Shown here: in pieces, positions 35,730 through 45,179 of the stretch | How positions within the stretch are numbered: position 1 is the first letter of the stretch | How the letters are laid out: every line of letters starts with the position of its first letter | NCBI RefSeq assembly: GCF_003855255.1 | Contig: NZ_CP034072.1 | Coordinates: 434,001-498,000 of the forward strand | Direction of reading: 5' to 3' | From: Mycolicibacterium nivoides | GTDB taxonomy: Bacteria > Actinomycetota > Actinomycetes > Mycobacteriales > Mycobacteriaceae | DNA: 64,000 bases | Program-made: the position numbers and the translations under genes | Notes under the pieces: model-generated | What the model was told of the DNA's origin: nothing | Databases searched by the model: none | Seen by the model: the letters and a program-made list of their open reading frames with translations, nothing else

Positions 35730-37648
35730 CCGCACGATCTGATGTCCTGTTCGACCCGAACCGGACCGACTTCGACCAGTTCGACAGCAGAACCCGGGAG
35801 ATCTTCCGGGCCACCATCGACTTCTTCGAGTCCCACGGCAAGCGGTGGCTCAAGCAGCAGGACCGGGATCGGGTCTGGTACAGCGACTTTCTCGACCTGG
35901 TCAAGCGGGAGGGCATCTTCGCGACGTTCCTGACGCCTGCGTCGGAGGCCGCCGGCGATCCCGACAAGCGCTGGGACACCGCGCGCAATGCCATGTACAG
36001 CCAGATTCTCGGGTTCTACGGGATGCAGTACTGGTATGTCTGGCAGGTCACCATTCTCGGTCTCGGTCCGATCTGGCAGTCGGAAAACACGGCGGCGCGC
36101 AAGAAGGCTGCCGCCCTGCTGGATTCGGGGGAGATCTTCGCCTTCGGGCTGTCCGAGCAGGACCACGGCGCCGACGTCTACTCGACCGACATGGTGCTGA
36201 CACCGAACGCGGATGGGTCGTACTCGGCGAACGGCGGCAAGTACTACATCGGCAACGGCAACCTGGCCGGCATGGTCTCGGTGTTCGGCCGTCGCTCCGA
36301 CAAACCCATCATCGACAGTTCCGATCTCGACCGGCGCCGTCCCGCGCAGGACTTCGAGGGATACCTGTTCTTCGCCGCCGACACCCAGCATTCGAACTAC
36401 CACCTGCGCAAGAACGTCGTCGACGGCCAGATGTACGTCGCGGCGTTCGACCTGGAGAACTATCCGGTCAGTGCCGACGACATCCTGCACGAGGGCAAGG
36501 CAGCCTTCAACGCCGCGATCAACACCGTCAACATCGGCAAGTTCAACCTCGGATTCGGGGCGATCGGGGCTTGTGAGCACGCCATGTACGAGGCCGTCAC
36601 CCACGCCGAGAACCGCGTGCTGTTCGGCCAGCGGGTCACCGAGTTCCCGCAGATCCGCCGTATGCTCGCCGACGGCTACGCCCGCTTGATCGGGATGAAG
36701 CTCTACAGCGAGCGGGCCATCGACTACATGCGCAGCGCGAGCGCGGACGACCGGCGTTACCTGTTGTTCAACGCGATCGAGAAGATGAACGTCACCCGCG
36801 AGGGCGAGAAGATCGTGACGTTGCTCGCCGATACCATCGCGGCCCGGGCTTTCGAATCCGACATGTACTTCACCATGGCGCTGCTGGGGCTCACCGGCTT
36901 GCCGCGGCTGGAGGGCACGGTGCACGTCAACATGGCGCTGTCGCTGAAGTTCATGCAGAACTACATGTTCGGCGCGTCAGATGCGGCGCTGGCCGCCATG
37001 TCCGTTCTGCCTGTCGGCCGGGCGCCGGCGCCGCTGGTGAGCGCGCTCGCCGGTGGTTTGCGTGCGGTCGGCGGTGCCATCGCTGGTTCACCTGTGGCGC
37101 AACGCATTCCGCAACTCAAGTCGCTGCTGGCCGAGGTGCCGCGGATTCCGACGCGCCGGGATGCGACCAATGACGACTTCTTGTTCCGGCAGGGGCCGAG
37201 CAGTGGGTTGGCGAAGATCCGGTTCGGGGACTGGCAGTCGGTGCTGAGCCGTTTTTCGTCGACGCCGAATGTCGCGGTCCTCCTCGACCAGGCCCAGGCG
37301 TTGCAGACTCTGCTGGCGGTGGCGACACCCACCGCCGACCAGCAACGCAACGTCGACTTCCTGTTCGCGATCGGTGAGATGTTCACCCTGATCCCGTACG
37401 CCCAGCTGATCCTGGAGCAGGCGGAGATCGAAGCGATCGACACCGATCTGATCGACCAGCTGTTCGAGGTGCTCGTCACCGACATGTCCACGCATGCGAC
37501 CAAGCTGCATTGCCATCCGGATGCCACTGCGGTGCAACAGCAGCGCGCCCTCGACATCGTCAAGCAGCCGGTGGCGGACGGCGCCCGCCGCGATCGCGTG
37601 GTGGCAGGTGTGCGCGGACTGGCCGGCCGCTACGAGATGAACCCGTGA
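35726..37648 (+). CDS. acyl-CoA dehydrogenase family protein with long C-terminal extension
   Basis: 640 aa, longer than the 380-400 aa of simple acyl-CoA dehydrogenases and closer to acyl-CoA oxidase-like or FadE5-like long forms. The core has GEIFAFGLSEQDHGADVYSTDMVL, SYSANGGKYYIGNGNLAGMVSVFG, NIGKFNLGFGAIGACEHAMYEAVTHAENRVLFGQRV and FPQIRRMLADGYARLIGMK. Residues after about 420 are a helical extension. It oxidises an acyl-CoA using FAD; chain length is unknown. GTG 35726 is inside the MpaB-gene stop, so the oxygenase and dehydrogenase are made together, suggesting one pathway for an unusual lipid substrate (inference). Confidence 0.85.
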   Translation: MTARSDVLFDPNRTDFDQFDSRTREIFRATIDFFESHGKRWLKQQDRDRVWYSDFLDLVKREGIFATFLTPASEAAGDPDKRWDTARNAMYSQILGFYGMQYWYVWQVTILGLGPIWQSENTAARKKAAALLDSGEIFAFGLSEQDHGADVYSTDMVLTPNADGSYSANGGKYYIGNGNLAGMVSVFGRRSDKPIIDSSDLDRRRPAQDFEGYLFFAADTQHSNYHLRKNVVDGQMYVAAFDLENYPVSADDILHEGKAAFNAAINTVNIGKFNLGFGAIGACEHAMYEAVTHAENRVLFGQRVTEFPQIRRMLADGYARLIGMKLYSERAIDYMRSASADDRRYLLFNAIEKMNVTREGEKIVTLLADTIAARAFESDMYFTMALLGLTGLPRLEGTVHVNMALSLKFMQNYMFGASDAALAAMSVLPVGRAPAPLVSALAGGLRAVGGAIAGSPVAQRIPQLKSLLAEVPRIPTRRDATNDDFLFRQGPSSGLAKIRFGDWQSVLSRFSSTPNVAVLLDQAQALQTLLAVATPTADQQRNVDFLFAIGEMFTLIPYAQLILEQAEIEAIDTDLIDQLFEVLVTDMSTHATKLHCHPDATAVQQQRALDIVKQPVADGARRDRVVAGVRGLAGRYEMNP

Positions 37649-37716
37649 TGGTCACGCGACGGTAGCGGCTCGGCGCGTCGGGTGCAGGGCCGGCGTAGTT
37701 CTGCCACGGTGGCAGG

Positions 37717-38613
37717 GTGCCCGCAGTTCAGGATGTGCTCGCCGAGTTCGACGAATACCTGGCGCTGCAGTGCGGCAGGTCTGAGCACACCCGCCGGGCG
37801 TATCGCGGTGATCTGTTGGCGTTGTTCGATTTCACCGGCGGTGAACTGGACACCGTGACTCTGCCGAGGCTGCGGTCCTGGCTGGCCAGCCAGGCCGCGG
37901 CCGGAGTTGCGCGGACCACGCTGGCGCGCCGCACCTCCACGGTCAAGACCTTCTGTACCTGGGCGAGTCGGCGCGGATTGCTGCCGGACGACGCCGCGGC
38001 CCGGTTGCAGGTCCCCAAAGCGCACCGCACCCTGCCTGCGGTGCTGCGTCGCGATCAGGCCGTCGACGCCATGGAGGCGATGAATTCCGCGGCGCGCGAG
38101 GGTGATCCGCTGGCTCTGCGGGACCGGCTGATCGTGGAGATGCTCTATGCCACCGGGATCCGGGTCAGCGAGTTGTGCGGACTGGACATCGACGACATAG
38201 ACACCTCGCGCCGGGTACTGCAGGTGCTCGGCAAGGGCAACAAACAGCGCACGGTCCCGTTCGGGGACCCCGCACACGTCGCGTTGAGAGCCTGGCTCAC
38301 CGAAGGTCGCCCTGCCCTGGCCACTTCCGATTCCGGTCCGGCACTGCTGCTAGGAGCCCGCGGTAAACGGCTCGATCCGCGTCAGGCCCGCACTGTGGTG
38401 CACCAGACCGTCTCTGCCGTCGACGGGGCCCCCGACATCGGCCCGCACGGGCTGCGGCACAGCGCTGCCACCCACCTGCTCGAAGGCGGCGCCGACCTGC
38501 GCGTCGTGCAGGAGTTGCTGGGCCACACCTCGTTGGCCACCACGCAGCTCTACACCCACGTCAGCGTCGAACGGCTGCGAGCGGTGCACGACCAGGCCCA
38601 CCCGCGGGCCTGA
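37717..38613 (+). CDS. xerC: tyrosine recombinase XerC
   Basis: 298 aa, the standard length. N-terminal SAM-like domain ([32 protein letters not shown]) and catalytic domain with Arg in [17 protein letters not shown], Lys in [12 protein letters not shown], the [39 protein letters not shown] block holding His, Arg, His and the nucleophile Tyr. It resolves chromosome dimers at dif with XerD. GTG start at 37717. Its place near dprA and rpsB matches other mycobacteria, so it is the chromosomal xerC, not a mobile-element integrase. Confidence 0.93.
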   Translation: MPAVQDVLAEFDEYLALQCGRSEHTRRAYRGDLLALFDFTGGELDTVTLPRLRSWLASQAAAGVARTTLARRTSTVKTFCTWASRRGLLPDDAAARLQVPKAHRTLPAVLRRDQAVDAMEAMNSAAREGDPLALRDRLIVEMLYATGIRVSELCGLDIDDIDTSRRVLQVLGKGNKQRTVPFGDPAHVALRAWLTEGRPALATSDSGPALLLGARGKRLDPRQARTVVHQTVSAVDGAPDIGPHGLRHSAATHLLEGGADLRVVQELLGHTSLATTQLYTHVSVERLRAVHDQAHPRA

Positions 38614-38659
38614 TACCGCCGAACGTGAAGATCTAGGAGAACGCGCAATCCGATCCATC

Positions 38660-39526
38660 GTGGACCTGCCTTCCGGACCCGTCTCGTATCTCACCTGGGC
38701 GCCGCACCATCCCACGTCGACCGTGGTGTTGCTGCACGGCGGCGGCGTGGACAACGCATCGCTGTCATGGGGTGGCGTCGGCCCCCGACTGGCCGACGCG
38801 GGTTACCGCGTCATCGCCCCGGATCACCCCGGCTACGGCCAGAGTCCGCCGGCGCGACAGCCGGTGACCCAGGACCGGCTGGTCGCCCATGTCGCGGAGT
38901 TCGTCGACGGGATGGAGCTGGACCGCTATGTGATCGGCGGGTTGTCCCTCGGTGGCGGCATGACGATCGGCCACGTGCTGGACCGCCCGGACCGGGTGGC
39001 CGGCGCGATGCTGCTGGGCAGCTACGGCATCATGCCCCGGTTGTCGTACGGACCGCTGTCAGGCGTCCGTCAACTGGTCACCTGGGCGATGCTGCGCACG
39101 GGTCTGCTCGGCGCGGTCACGCGCTGGGCCGGCACCAATCGGGCCGCGATGACACGCAGCATGCACGCACTGATCAGGGATCCGCGGCAGCTGACCGATG
39201 CGTTGATGGACGAGATCATGACTGCCGCAGCACAACCCGGTGGATTCGACGCCTTCGAACAATGGCAACACGACCAGGTCGGGTGGAACCTGCTGCGCAC
39301 CGACTACACGCCGCGGCTCGTCGAGGTGAGGTGTCCAACGCTTGTCATCCACGGCGATCGTGACCCCGGCGTTCCCGCCGCGCGGGCCCGCGCCGCTGCC
39401 GAGCGGATCCCGGATGCGCGCCTGCATATCGTCGGCGGTGCCGGGCATTGGGTTCAGCGTGATCAGCCGGACGTCGTGCTCGACGCGATCAGCGGATTCC
39501 TGCGGGACATCAACGCAGCAGCCTGA
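38660..39526 (+). CDS. alpha/beta hydrolase
   Basis: 288 aa. Alpha/beta-hydrolase fold with oxyanion segment VVLLHGGGVDNASLSWGG, YRVIAPDHPGYGQSP, nucleophile elbow GGLSLGGG (Ser in S-L-G-G), catalytic Asp region VIHGDRDPGVP and His in GGAGHWVQRDQPD. The substrate cannot be told. The start is uncertain: GTG 38660 is the best available, but a good AGGAGA site lies about 20 bases upstream, where no standard start codon is present in frame. Confidence 0.85.
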   Translation: MDLPSGPVSYLTWAPHHPTSTVVLLHGGGVDNASLSWGGVGPRLADAGYRVIAPDHPGYGQSPPARQPVTQDRLVAHVAEFVDGMELDRYVIGGLSLGGGMTIGHVLDRPDRVAGAMLLGSYGIMPRLSYGPLSGVRQLVTWAMLRTGLLGAVTRWAGTNRAAMTRSMHALIRDPRQLTDALMDEIMTAAAQPGGFDAFEQWQHDQVGWNLLRTDYTPRLVEVRCPTLVIHGDRDPGVPAARARAAAERIPDARLHIVGGAGHWVQRDQPDVVLDAISGFLRDINAAA

Positions 39527-39543
39527 GCACCTCGGCCAGGTGC
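39527..39543. terminator. short hairpin between convergent genes
   Basis: GCACCT - CGGCC - AGGTGC directly follows the hydrolase stop codon and lies before the end of the convergent small membrane protein gene. Six-base stem and five-base loop, no U-run; it may act in both directions. Confidence 0.35.
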
Positions 39544-39563
39544 GGCAGAGCTGATTCGCGGTT

Positions 39564-39905
39564 TCAGTCGGCGGTCGTCGAGCTCTCTGCGGCTTCGCGC
39601 TTGAGGTGCAGGTACGAAACAACCAGCCCGAATATGAAGAGCACGCCGGCGAACAGGAAGATCCCGCCGAAGCTGGCCAGCTGGAAGCCTTCATCTCGGT
39701 TTCGTGATCGCTGCTGGTCGTAGTCGTTGAGCCATGAGGAGTGCCGACCGATATTGCGGCATTGATCACCCTGGTGCATCACCCAATCTCCGCAGGTGAC
39801 ATCAGCACGGAAGGCCAGCTCCAACCCAGGAATGGCAAGCGCCAGGCCGACGCCGAAACACACCACGGTGCATATCGACAGAAAGATCCATCGTGCCTTG
39901 CTCAC
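39564..39905 (-). CDS. small two-helix membrane protein, unknown function
   Basis: 113 aa. Helix 1 is WIFLSICTVVCFGVGLALAIPG near the N-terminus and helix 2 is GGIFLFAGVLFIFGLVVSYL near the C-terminus. Between them lies a polar extracytoplasmic loop with two cysteines (VTCGD, DQCRN) and an unusual charged run (DQQRSRNRDE). I chose GTG 39905, preceded by GAGAGG. No family recognised. Confidence 0.65.
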   Translation of the reverse strand: MSKARWIFLSICTVVCFGVGLALAIPGLELAFRADVTCGDWVMHQGDQCRNIGRHSSWLNDYDQQRSRNRDEGFQLASFGGIFLFAGVLFIFGLVVSYLHLKREAAESSTTAD

Positions 39906-39988
39906 ACTGTGCACCTCTCGCGTCGAAGCCAGGAATGAGGCTAACGGCAACCTCAGCCCAGTTTCTGCACCAAATTTTGGACACCAGT

Positions 39989-40486
39989 TCAACCCTCCAG
40001 CGGCTTGAGCCGGACCGGGGTCTCGGCCAGCAGCCCGATTGGGTCGACGTAGTCGGCCCGGGCCGCCGCACCCCACATCGCACCCCAGTGCAGGCACGCG
40101 GCCGCCCCACAACCGGGATGACCGGCCAGCAGCGTGCCGAGCAGCTGGCCTTGACCCACGGTCTGACCGGGCCGCACGGCTGCTTGCACCGGTTCGTAGC
40201 TGGTGCGCAGCCCACCCGGATGGGCAAGCGAGACCACCGGACGCCCCGCGAGCACCCCGGCGAAGACGACCGTGCCCGGGCCCGCGGCGTAGACGGGTTG
40301 CTGGGGTGTGGCCGCCAGGTCGACGCCCCGGTGGCCGCGATTCCAATTGGGGGAGGGGGCGTCGAAACCCCTGGTCACCACCGGTCGCGGTGATACCGGC
40401 CAATGCAGCCGCGAGCCCTCGGCGTGGGCGCAGGCCGGCCACGACAACGCCATACCCAGCATCAACAACGTCGCGGCAATCCTCAC
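39989..40486 (-). CDS. secreted M23-family (LytM-like) peptidase homologue
   Basis: 165 aa with a Sec signal (residues 1-22, ending ACAHA). The LytM core is visible: NRGHRGVDLAA with the zinc-binding H-x3-D pair, then VYAAGPGTVVFAG, GGLRTSYEPV and AACLHWGAMWG. In standard M23 enzymes the last motif is H-x-H; here the first His is Cys and only the zinc-binding second His remains, so catalysis may be altered or absent. It occupies the place of the M23 gene beside rpsB in M. tuberculosis. Likely outside the cell in the wall. Confidence 0.85.
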   Translation of the reverse strand: MRIAATLLMLGMALSWPACAHAEGSRLHWPVSPRPVVTRGFDAPSPNWNRGHRGVDLAATPQQPVYAAGPGTVVFAGVLAGRPVVSLAHPGGLRTSYEPVQAAVRPGQTVGQGQLLGTLLAGHPGCGAAACLHWGAMWGAAARADYVDPIGLLAETPVRLKPLEG

Positions 40487-40786
40487 CAGCTCAGTTCAAC
40501 GTCACCTCGGGCCGCGCGGAAGCCCCGAAACCGGGCGCTGTGGATGAATGCGCCCCGCTTTGCCGCGTGGTAAAAGCAGGCCTGTTCAGCGTGTAAACTT
40601 CTACCCGCAGCTCGCTAGCGGGCTGACTTCGCGTGTCTGCGCATATCGATCGCCTCGACGGGGTCGTACACGGATGCCGACGGTCCTGACCTGGGATTTT
40701 CCAGATCGGGTTCGGCAGCTGGCAGGCACCAGGGCCTGGCATCACCCGACGCCGGGCGACAACCGACACAAAGGAACCACCTACTC
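40487..40786. other. rpsB upstream region (300 bp)
   Basis: Divergent region between the M23 gene and rpsB. It must hold the ribosomal promoter and leader. An AT-richer stretch near 40570-40610 (GTGTAAACTT) could include a -10 element, but I cannot pick a convincing -35 partner. An AAAGGA site precedes the rpsB ATG. No RNA gene or riboswitch fold was recognised. Confidence 0.4.
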
Positions 40787-41617
40787 ATGGCTGTTGTAAC
40801 CATGAAGCAGCTGCTTGACAGCGGCGCTCACTTCGGGCATCAGACCCGTCGCTGGAACCCCAAGATGAAGCGGTTCATCTTCACCGACCGCAACGGCATC
40901 TACATCATCGATCTGCAGCAGACGCTGACCTACATCGACAAGGCCTACGAGTTCGTCAAGGAGACGGTGGCCCACGGCGGCACCGTCCTGTTCGTCGGCA
41001 CCAAGAAGCAGGCGCAGGAGTCCATCGCCGAAGAGGCCACCCGCGTCGGCATGCCCTACGTGAACCAGCGCTGGCTGGGCGGCATGCTCACCAACTTCTC
41101 CACCGTGCACAAGCGCCTGCAGCGCCTCAAGGAGCTTGAGGCCATGGAGCAGACCGGTGGCTTCGAGGGTCGCACCAAGAAGGAAATCCTCATGCTCACG
41201 CGTGAGAAGAACAAGCTTGAGCGCAGCCTCGGCGGTATCCGGGACATGCAGAAGGTGCCCTCGGCCATCTGGGTCGTCGACACCAACAAGGAGCACCTGG
41301 CGGTCAACGAGGCCATCAAGCTGGGTATCCCGGTCATCGCGATCCTGGACACCAACTGCGATCCCGACCAGGTCAACTACCCGATCCCGGGTAACGACGA
41401 TGCCATCCGTTCGGCTGCCCTGCTGACCAAGGTCGTCGCCTCCGCGGTGGCCGAGGGCCTGCAGGCTCGCGCCGGCCAGGGTGCCGGTGAGAAGCAGGAC
41501 ACCGAGGGCGCTGAGCCGCTCGCCGAGTGGGAGCAGGAGCTGCTCGCCGGTGCGACCGCCGGAACCGCCGAGGGCGAGGCCGCTGCTGCACCCGAAACAT
41601 CCACTGACGCTTCGTAA
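40787..41617 (+). CDS. rpsB: 30S ribosomal protein S2
   Basis: 276 aa. Diagnostic S2 segments: [97 protein letters not shown] and [29 protein letters not shown]. The acidic, Ala/Glu-rich C-terminal tail is typical of actinobacteria. It starts the rpsB-tsf operon, with 18 bases to tsf. Confidence 0.97.
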   Translation: MAVVTMKQLLDSGAHFGHQTRRWNPKMKRFIFTDRNGIYIIDLQQTLTYIDKAYEFVKETVAHGGTVLFVGTKKQAQESIAEEATRVGMPYVNQRWLGGMLTNFSTVHKRLQRLKELEAMEQTGGFEGRTKKEILMLTREKNKLERSLGGIRDMQKVPSAIWVVDTNKEHLAVNEAIKLGIPVIAILDTNCDPDQVNYPIPGNDDAIRSAALLTKVVASAVAEGLQARAGQGAGEKQDTEGAEPLAEWEQELLAGATAGTAEGEAAAAPETSTDAS

Positions 41618-41635
41618 TTCCAGGAGAAGTCTTAA

Positions 41636-42463
41636 ATGGCTAACTACACCGCTGCCGACGTCAAGCGACTGCGGGAGCTGACTGGCGCCGGCATGCTCGA
41701 CTCGAAGAACGCCCTGGTCGAGGCCGGCGGCGACTTCGACAAGGCTGTCGAACTGCTTCGTATCAAGGGCGCCAAGGACGTCGGCAAGCGCGCTGAGCGC
41801 GCCACTGCCGAGGGTCTGGTCGCGGCCAAGGACGGCGCGCTGATCGAGCTGAACTCCGAGACCGACTTCGTCGCCAAGAACGCCGAATTCCAGGAGCTGG
41901 CCGACCAGGTCGTCGCGGCGGCTGCCGCTGCGAAGGCCGGCGACGTGGATGCCCTCAAGGCCGCCAAGGTCGGGGACACCACCGTGGAGCAGTCCATCGC
42001 GGACCTCAGCGCCAAGATCGGTGAGAAGCTCGAGCTGCGTCGGGCCGCCTACTTCGACGGCACGGTCGAGACCTACCTGCACAAGCGTGCCGCGGACCTG
42101 CCGCCGGCCGTCGGTGTGTTGGTCGAGTACCAGGCCGGCGACGCGGAGAAGGGCAAGGAGGCCGCGCACGCGGTCGCCCTGCAGATCGCCGCGCTCAAGG
42201 CCAAGTACCTCACCCGCGAGGACGTGCCCGAGGACATCGTCGCCAACGAGCGTCGTATCGCCGAGGAGACCGCGAAGGAAGAGGGCAAGCCCGAACAGGC
42301 TCTGCCCAAGATCGTCGAAGGTCGCGTCACGGGCTACTACAAGGACGTCGTGCTGCTGGACCAGCCGTCGGTGTCTGACAACAAGAAGACCGTCAAGGCG
42401 CTGCTGGACGAGGCCGGCGTCACCGTGACCCGCTTCGTGCGGTTCGAGGTCGGTCAGGCCTAA
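41636..42463 (+). CDS. tsf: elongation factor Ts
   Basis: 275 aa. The N-terminal UBA-like module [39 protein letters not shown], the EF-Tu contact motif [11 protein letters not shown], and the coiled-coil and C-terminal module are all present. EF-Ts recycles EF-Tu by releasing GDP. AGGAG precedes the ATG, 18 bases after rpsB. A strong terminator follows at 42527-42571. Confidence 0.97.
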   Translation: MANYTAADVKRLRELTGAGMLDSKNALVEAGGDFDKAVELLRIKGAKDVGKRAERATAEGLVAAKDGALIELNSETDFVAKNAEFQELADQVVAAAAAAKAGDVDALKAAKVGDTTVEQSIADLSAKIGEKLELRRAAYFDGTVETYLHKRAADLPPAVGVLVEYQAGDAEKGKEAAHAVALQIAALKAKYLTREDVPEDIVANERRIAEETAKEEGKPEQALPKIVEGRVTGYYKDVVLLDQPSVSDNKKTVKALLDEAGVTVTRFVRFEVGQA

Positions 42464-42526
42464 GCACCAGAAGACTCGGGCGGCACATCACACCCGATTG
42501 ACGGCTCGGCCGTCGCCGCCCGTCGC

Positions 42527-42571
42527 AAAACCCCGCGCTCATTCCGGCGATCCCGGAAAGTGCGGGGTTTT
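42527..42571 (+). terminator. intrinsic terminator after tsf with nested hairpin
   Basis: AAAACCCCGC (42527-42536) pairs with GCGGGGTTTT (42562-42571) and is followed by TGTT. The 25-base loop itself holds TTCCGG / CCGGAA, a second small hairpin. The A-run/T-run flanks make it usable in both directions. Confidence 0.85.
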
Positions 42572-42672
42572 GTTCATTCGTGACATGGTCGGTGCCGGGT
42601 AGTTGCTTACGCAGGGGCAAGGGGCTTTGCCGATGTGGGAGTGTGGCAGGTACCAATGGTGTTGGAGGTGAC

Positions 42673-43527
42673 ATGCGCGTAGGTGTGGTGTTTCCGCAGA
42701 CGGAACTCGGCGGAGATCCGGGAGCCGTGCGCGCCTACGGCCAGCGTGTCGAAGAGCTGGGGTTCACCCACATCCTGGCCTACGACCACGTCGTCGGCGC
42801 GGATCCGGCCGTCCACCGGGACTGGGCGGGGCCCTACGACCTGTACACCACGTTCCACGAGCCCATGGTCATGTTCGGTTATCTGGCCGCGGTGACCTCG
42901 CTGGAACTGGTGACCGGGGTGATCATCCTGCCGCAGCGCCAGGCCGTGCTGGTGGCCAAACAGGCGGCCGAGGTCGACCTGCTCACCGGCGGGCGGCTGC
43001 GCCTGGGCGTCGGGCTGGGCTGGAATGCGGTCGAGTACGAGGCGCTCGGCGAAGACTTCGGGAACCGCGGCAAGCGGTCGGAGGAGCAGGTCGAGCTGAT
43101 GCGCCGGCTGTGGACCGAATCGTCGGTGACATTCGAGGGCCGCTACCACCGGGTGACCGGTGCCGGCCTGGCACCGCTGCCGGTGCAGCGCCCGATCCCG
43201 GTGTGGTTCGGAGCGGCCTCCGCGCGGGCGCTGGAGCGCGCCGGCCGGCTGGGCGACGGTTGGTTCCCGATGGTGGGGCCCGGTCCGGAGCTTGAGGACG
43301 CCCGTGCGCGGGTCGAGCGCGCGGCCGTGGCCGCCGAGCGCGATCCGTCCACCATCGGTATGGAGGGCCGGGTGGGCTGGGCCGGCGATCCGGACAAGGC
43401 CGCGGCCGACATCGCCGCGTGGGCCGAGGCCGGGGCCACCCACGTCACGGTGAACACCATGGGCGCCGGACTGCGCACAGTCGACGAGCATCTGGCCGCG
43501 CTGCAGAGCGTGGCTCGGACACAGTGA
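42673..43527 (+). CDS. LLM-class (luciferase-like) F420-dependent oxidoreductase
   Basis: 284 aa. Bacterial-luciferase-like TIM barrel: VGVVFPQTELGGDPGAVRAYGQRVEELGFTHILAYDHVVG, TGVIILPQRQAVLVAKQAAEVDLLTGGRLRLGVGLGWNAVEYEALG and PVQRPIPVWFGAASARALERAGRLGDGWFP. The layout is that of mycobacterial coenzyme F420-dependent enzymes. The substrate is unknown. ATG 42673 has GGAGGTG just upstream. It may share an operon with the amidase (22-base gap). Confidence 0.88.
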   Translation: MRVGVVFPQTELGGDPGAVRAYGQRVEELGFTHILAYDHVVGADPAVHRDWAGPYDLYTTFHEPMVMFGYLAAVTSLELVTGVIILPQRQAVLVAKQAAEVDLLTGGRLRLGVGLGWNAVEYEALGEDFGNRGKRSEEQVELMRRLWTESSVTFEGRYHRVTGAGLAPLPVQRPIPVWFGAASARALERAGRLGDGWFPMVGPGPELEDARARVERAAVAAERDPSTIGMEGRVGWAGDPDKAAADIAAWAEAGATHVTVNTMGAGLRTVDEHLAALQSVARTQ

Positions 43528-43549
43528 CGGCGGCTGCTAGCGTCGGGGC

Positions 43550-45034
43550 GTGACCAGCGGCCAGCGCGCAGCGCGAAATGTCCCGACCCGTGTTAGTGCA
43601 TTTGGCGATGACGCCCTCGGCGAGCACGATGCCGTCGGCCTGGTGGCGGAACTGCGGGCCGGCCGGGTATCTGCCGCCGATCTCATCGAAGCCGCCGTCG
43701 CGCGGGTGGAGGCGGTCAATCCCACCCTCAACGGACTGGCGTTCGAGGCCTTCGACCGGGCCCATGCCCGCGGCGCCGCACCCAGCGCCTTCGGCGGGTT
43801 CTTCGACGGCGTCCCGACTTTCGTCAAGGACAACGTCGCCGTCGAGGGCATGCCGACCATGAGTGGCACGGATGCCTGGGAACCTCGGCCCGAACCGGCC
43901 AACGGTGACTTCGCCCGGGCGTATCTCGCCACCGGCCTGGTTCCGCTGGGCAAGACCCGGCTCTCGGAATTCGGTTTCAGCGCCTCGTGCGAGCATCCTC
44001 GGCTGGGCCCGGTGCGCAACCCGTGGAACCCGCTGCACACCGCGGGTGCTTCCTCATCGGGTTCGGGTGCCTTCGTCGCGGCGGGCGTCGTACCCATCTC
44101 GCACGCCAACGACGGGGGCGGCTCGATCCGCATCCCCGCCGCCTGCAACGGGCTGGTCGGCCTCAAACCGACCCGGGGCCGGCTGCCGCAGGACAAGAGC
44201 ATGCGGATGATGCCGCTGAGGATCGTGTCCGACGGTGTGCTCACCCGCTCGGTACGTGACACCGCTGCGCTCTACCGCGAGATGGAGAAGGTCTACCGCA
44301 GTCCCAAACTTCCACCGATCGGCGATGTCAGCCGTCCGGGAAAGCAACGGCTGCGCATCGCGGTGTGCACGCAATCCGTTGTGCACGACGCCGGCCCGGA
44401 GATGACTGAGCTGACGCACAAGACCGCCGCGCTGCTCGAGGAACTCGGCCACCAGATCACCGTGATCGGCAACCCGGTCCAAGCGCGTTTCAAGGATGAC
44501 TTCCTGCTGTACTGGGCGTTCTTGGCGTATGCGTTGGTGCGCGGGGGGAAGCGGTCGTTCGGCCAGAGCTTCGATCGAGACAAGCTGGACAATCTCACGC
44601 TGGGCCTCGAACGACACGCATCGCGCAATCTGCATCGGCTCCCGACCGCGATTGCGCGGTTGGCCCGGTCGCGGCGGGTCACCGAGCGGCTGTCCAACAG
44701 CTATGACGCGGTGCTCATGCCCACCCTGGCCGAGCCCACCCTGGAGATCGGCCGCCTGGACCCGACCGCCGACTACGAGCAGATCATCGACCGGCTGCTG
44801 GGCTGGGTGGCGTTCACGCCGCTGCAGAATGCCACGGGGGATCCAGCGATCTCGCTGCCGCTGGCCCAGACTGATGCGGGTCTCCCGGTAGGCATGATGC
44901 TGTCGGCGACCCGCGGCCGCGAAGCTTTGTTGCTGGAACTGGCCTACGAGCTCGAGGAGGCCAGGCCCTGGGCGCGCATTCAGGATCCGGCCCCCGCCGC
45001 CCCACGCAAACGTGTGCGAAAAGCAGTGAAATAG
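43550..45034 (+). CDS. amiC: amidase (amidase signature family, AmiC-like)
   Basis: 494 aa. The amidase-signature triad is visible: Lys93 in PTFVKDNVAV, the cis-Ser in AGASSSGSGAF (about Ser168-169) and nucleophile Ser192 in ANDGGGSIRIPAACNGLVGLKP. It hydrolyses a carboxamide; the substrate is unknown. GTG 43550 is the start. The order tsf - amidase matches M. tuberculosis tsf - amiC, apart from an inserted LLM gene. Confidence 0.88.
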   Translation: MTSGQRAARNVPTRVSAFGDDALGEHDAVGLVAELRAGRVSAADLIEAAVARVEAVNPTLNGLAFEAFDRAHARGAAPSAFGGFFDGVPTFVKDNVAVEGMPTMSGTDAWEPRPEPANGDFARAYLATGLVPLGKTRLSEFGFSASCEHPRLGPVRNPWNPLHTAGASSSGSGAFVAAGVVPISHANDGGGSIRIPAACNGLVGLKPTRGRLPQDKSMRMMPLRIVSDGVLTRSVRDTAALYREMEKVYRSPKLPPIGDVSRPGKQRLRIAVCTQSVVHDAGPEMTELTHKTAALLEELGHQITVIGNPVQARFKDDFLLYWAFLAYALVRGGKRSFGQSFDRDKLDNLTLGLERHASRNLHRLPTAIARLARSRRVTERLSNSYDAVLMPTLAEPTLEIGRLDPTADYEQIIDRLLGWVAFTPLQNATGDPAISLPLAQTDAGLPVGMMLSATRGREALLLELAYELEEARPWARIQDPAPAAPRKRVRKAVK

Positions 45035-45179
45035 GCTGGTTTTGAACTCGTCAGCGAGGGCTGACGACGAAATCCGTTGTGTCGGCGACATCACGACGTA
45101 ACGCCAATCAGTGGGTGTTAACTCGCGCGACACCGCGATCTGCTCCGGGTGAAACACGCGGCTCGCAGCATTCCCCACT

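Noticed and set aside
37717..38613. XerC as a phage or island integrase
   Set aside because: Length, motifs and position by the rpsB region match the chromosomal recombinase, and no att-like repeats or island genes are present.
40781..42169. Long open frame on the minus strand across rpsB and tsf
   Set aside because: It is antisense to two certain genes and arises from their GC-rich third positions.
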